From assembly GCA_003503995.1 (NCBI GenBank), contig DOCA01000062.1, positions 1-7,128 of the forward strand: a DNA stretch of 7,128 nucleotides, written 5' to 3'. Shown here piece after piece: positions 7,039-7,128 of the stretch. Numbering within the stretch: position 1 is the stretch's first letter; every line of letters starts with the position of its first letter. The notes below the pieces were generated by a model. It was not told where the DNA came from, did not search any database, and was given only the letters and a program-made list of their open reading frames with translations. The position numbers and the translations under genes are program-made. The stretch is from Holosporales bacterium (GTDB lineage Bacteria; Pseudomonadota; Alphaproteobacteria; Caedimonadales; UBA9215).

Positions 7039-7128
7039 ATGTCACAAGATAATATAATTTCTTTCAATTTTTTCGTCAATCTTCTTTATCATTTACTCAC
7101 GGAGATTGCGCGGCAAGGGGCTCGTGAA
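7039..7128 (+). CDS. Transposase N terminus, probably IS256 family (partial, runs off the window)
   Basis: Thirty codons are visible, from ATG to the window edge, with no stop. The start is MSQDNIISFNF and the fragment ends LLTEIARQGARE. Many IS256-family (Mutator-like, DDE) transposases begin with a short variable leader followed by LTE-x2-R-x-GAR, then a helix leading to RNGY. The match is to this opening motif only; the DDE residues lie outside the window. AGGA lies ten bases before the ATG, within a hairpin. If the call is right, the enzyme would move its element by cut-and-paste through a circular intermediate. Another IS family or an unrelated small gene is possible. Confidence 0.55.
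   Translation, partial: MSQDNIISFNFFVNLLYHLLTEIARQGARE

Larger units (their letters stand above)
6942..7128 (+). mobile_element. Left portion of an insertion sequence, probably IS256 family
   Basis: The element is assigned from the transposase start at 7039 and from the abrupt end of the preceding coding sequence. The proposed edge at about 6942 (GGGAGATATAGCTAAAAG, followed by TTGTGTA) is tentative. IS256-type ends often begin with G and carry a TTGTGTA-like block about 15-20 bases inside. The other end and the target duplication lie beyond the window, so the boundary could be off by tens of bases. Confidence 0.5.

Noticed and set aside
1..7128. tRNA, rRNA, CRISPR array or replication origin
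   Set aside because: No cloverleaf, regularly spaced repeats, rRNA-like segments or DnaA-box cluster were seen on either strand.

Overview
The window looks like part of the chromosome of an AT-rich, host-associated alphaproteobacterium. EF-Ts and S2 are of clear alphaproteobacterial type. Intact housekeeping genes sit next to decaying accessory genes and an insertion sequence, as is common in obligate intracellular lineages such as Rickettsiales or Holosporales. The lineage is an inference, because there is no rRNA or other marker to settle it.

Positions 1-3970 hold a minus-strand housekeeping block. rpsB (ribosomal protein S2) and tsf (EF-Ts) form a compact operon with a plausible promoter, a structured leader and a perfect-stem intrinsic terminator. 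After the terminator come msrA (methionine sulfoxide reductase A) and cca (tRNA CCA-adding enzyme), probably transcribed together from a promoter just past that terminator. msrA has two credible starts, one giving an exported and one a cytoplasmic protein. The pyrH-frr genes that often follow tsf are absent. Positions 1-88, downstream of cca, show no gene or convincing signal.

Positions 3968-5935 hold two overlapping minus-strand genes of unknown function. The first encodes a polytopic membrane protein and is broken by a one-base frameshift near 5430. The second encodes a three-helix membrane-anchored protein with a soluble C-terminal domain and is probably translationally coupled to the first. 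They may form a cell-envelope pair, but no family was recognised.

Positions 6185-7128 run on the plus strand. A gene for an exported protein carries a frameshift in its signal peptide, an in-frame amber codon and a truncated 3' end. Its C-terminal segment keeps a Thr-x5-Cys-x16-His arrangement that matches the catalytic residues and spacing of CheD-type glutamine deamidases. The surrounding sequence resembles eukaryotic N-terminal asparagine amidohydrolase (NTAN1) even more. This is the most interesting content of the window: the remains of what may have been a secreted deamidase or amidase effector. Immediately after it lie the apparent left end and first 30 codons of an IS element, probably of the IS256 family, whose insertion would explain the truncation.
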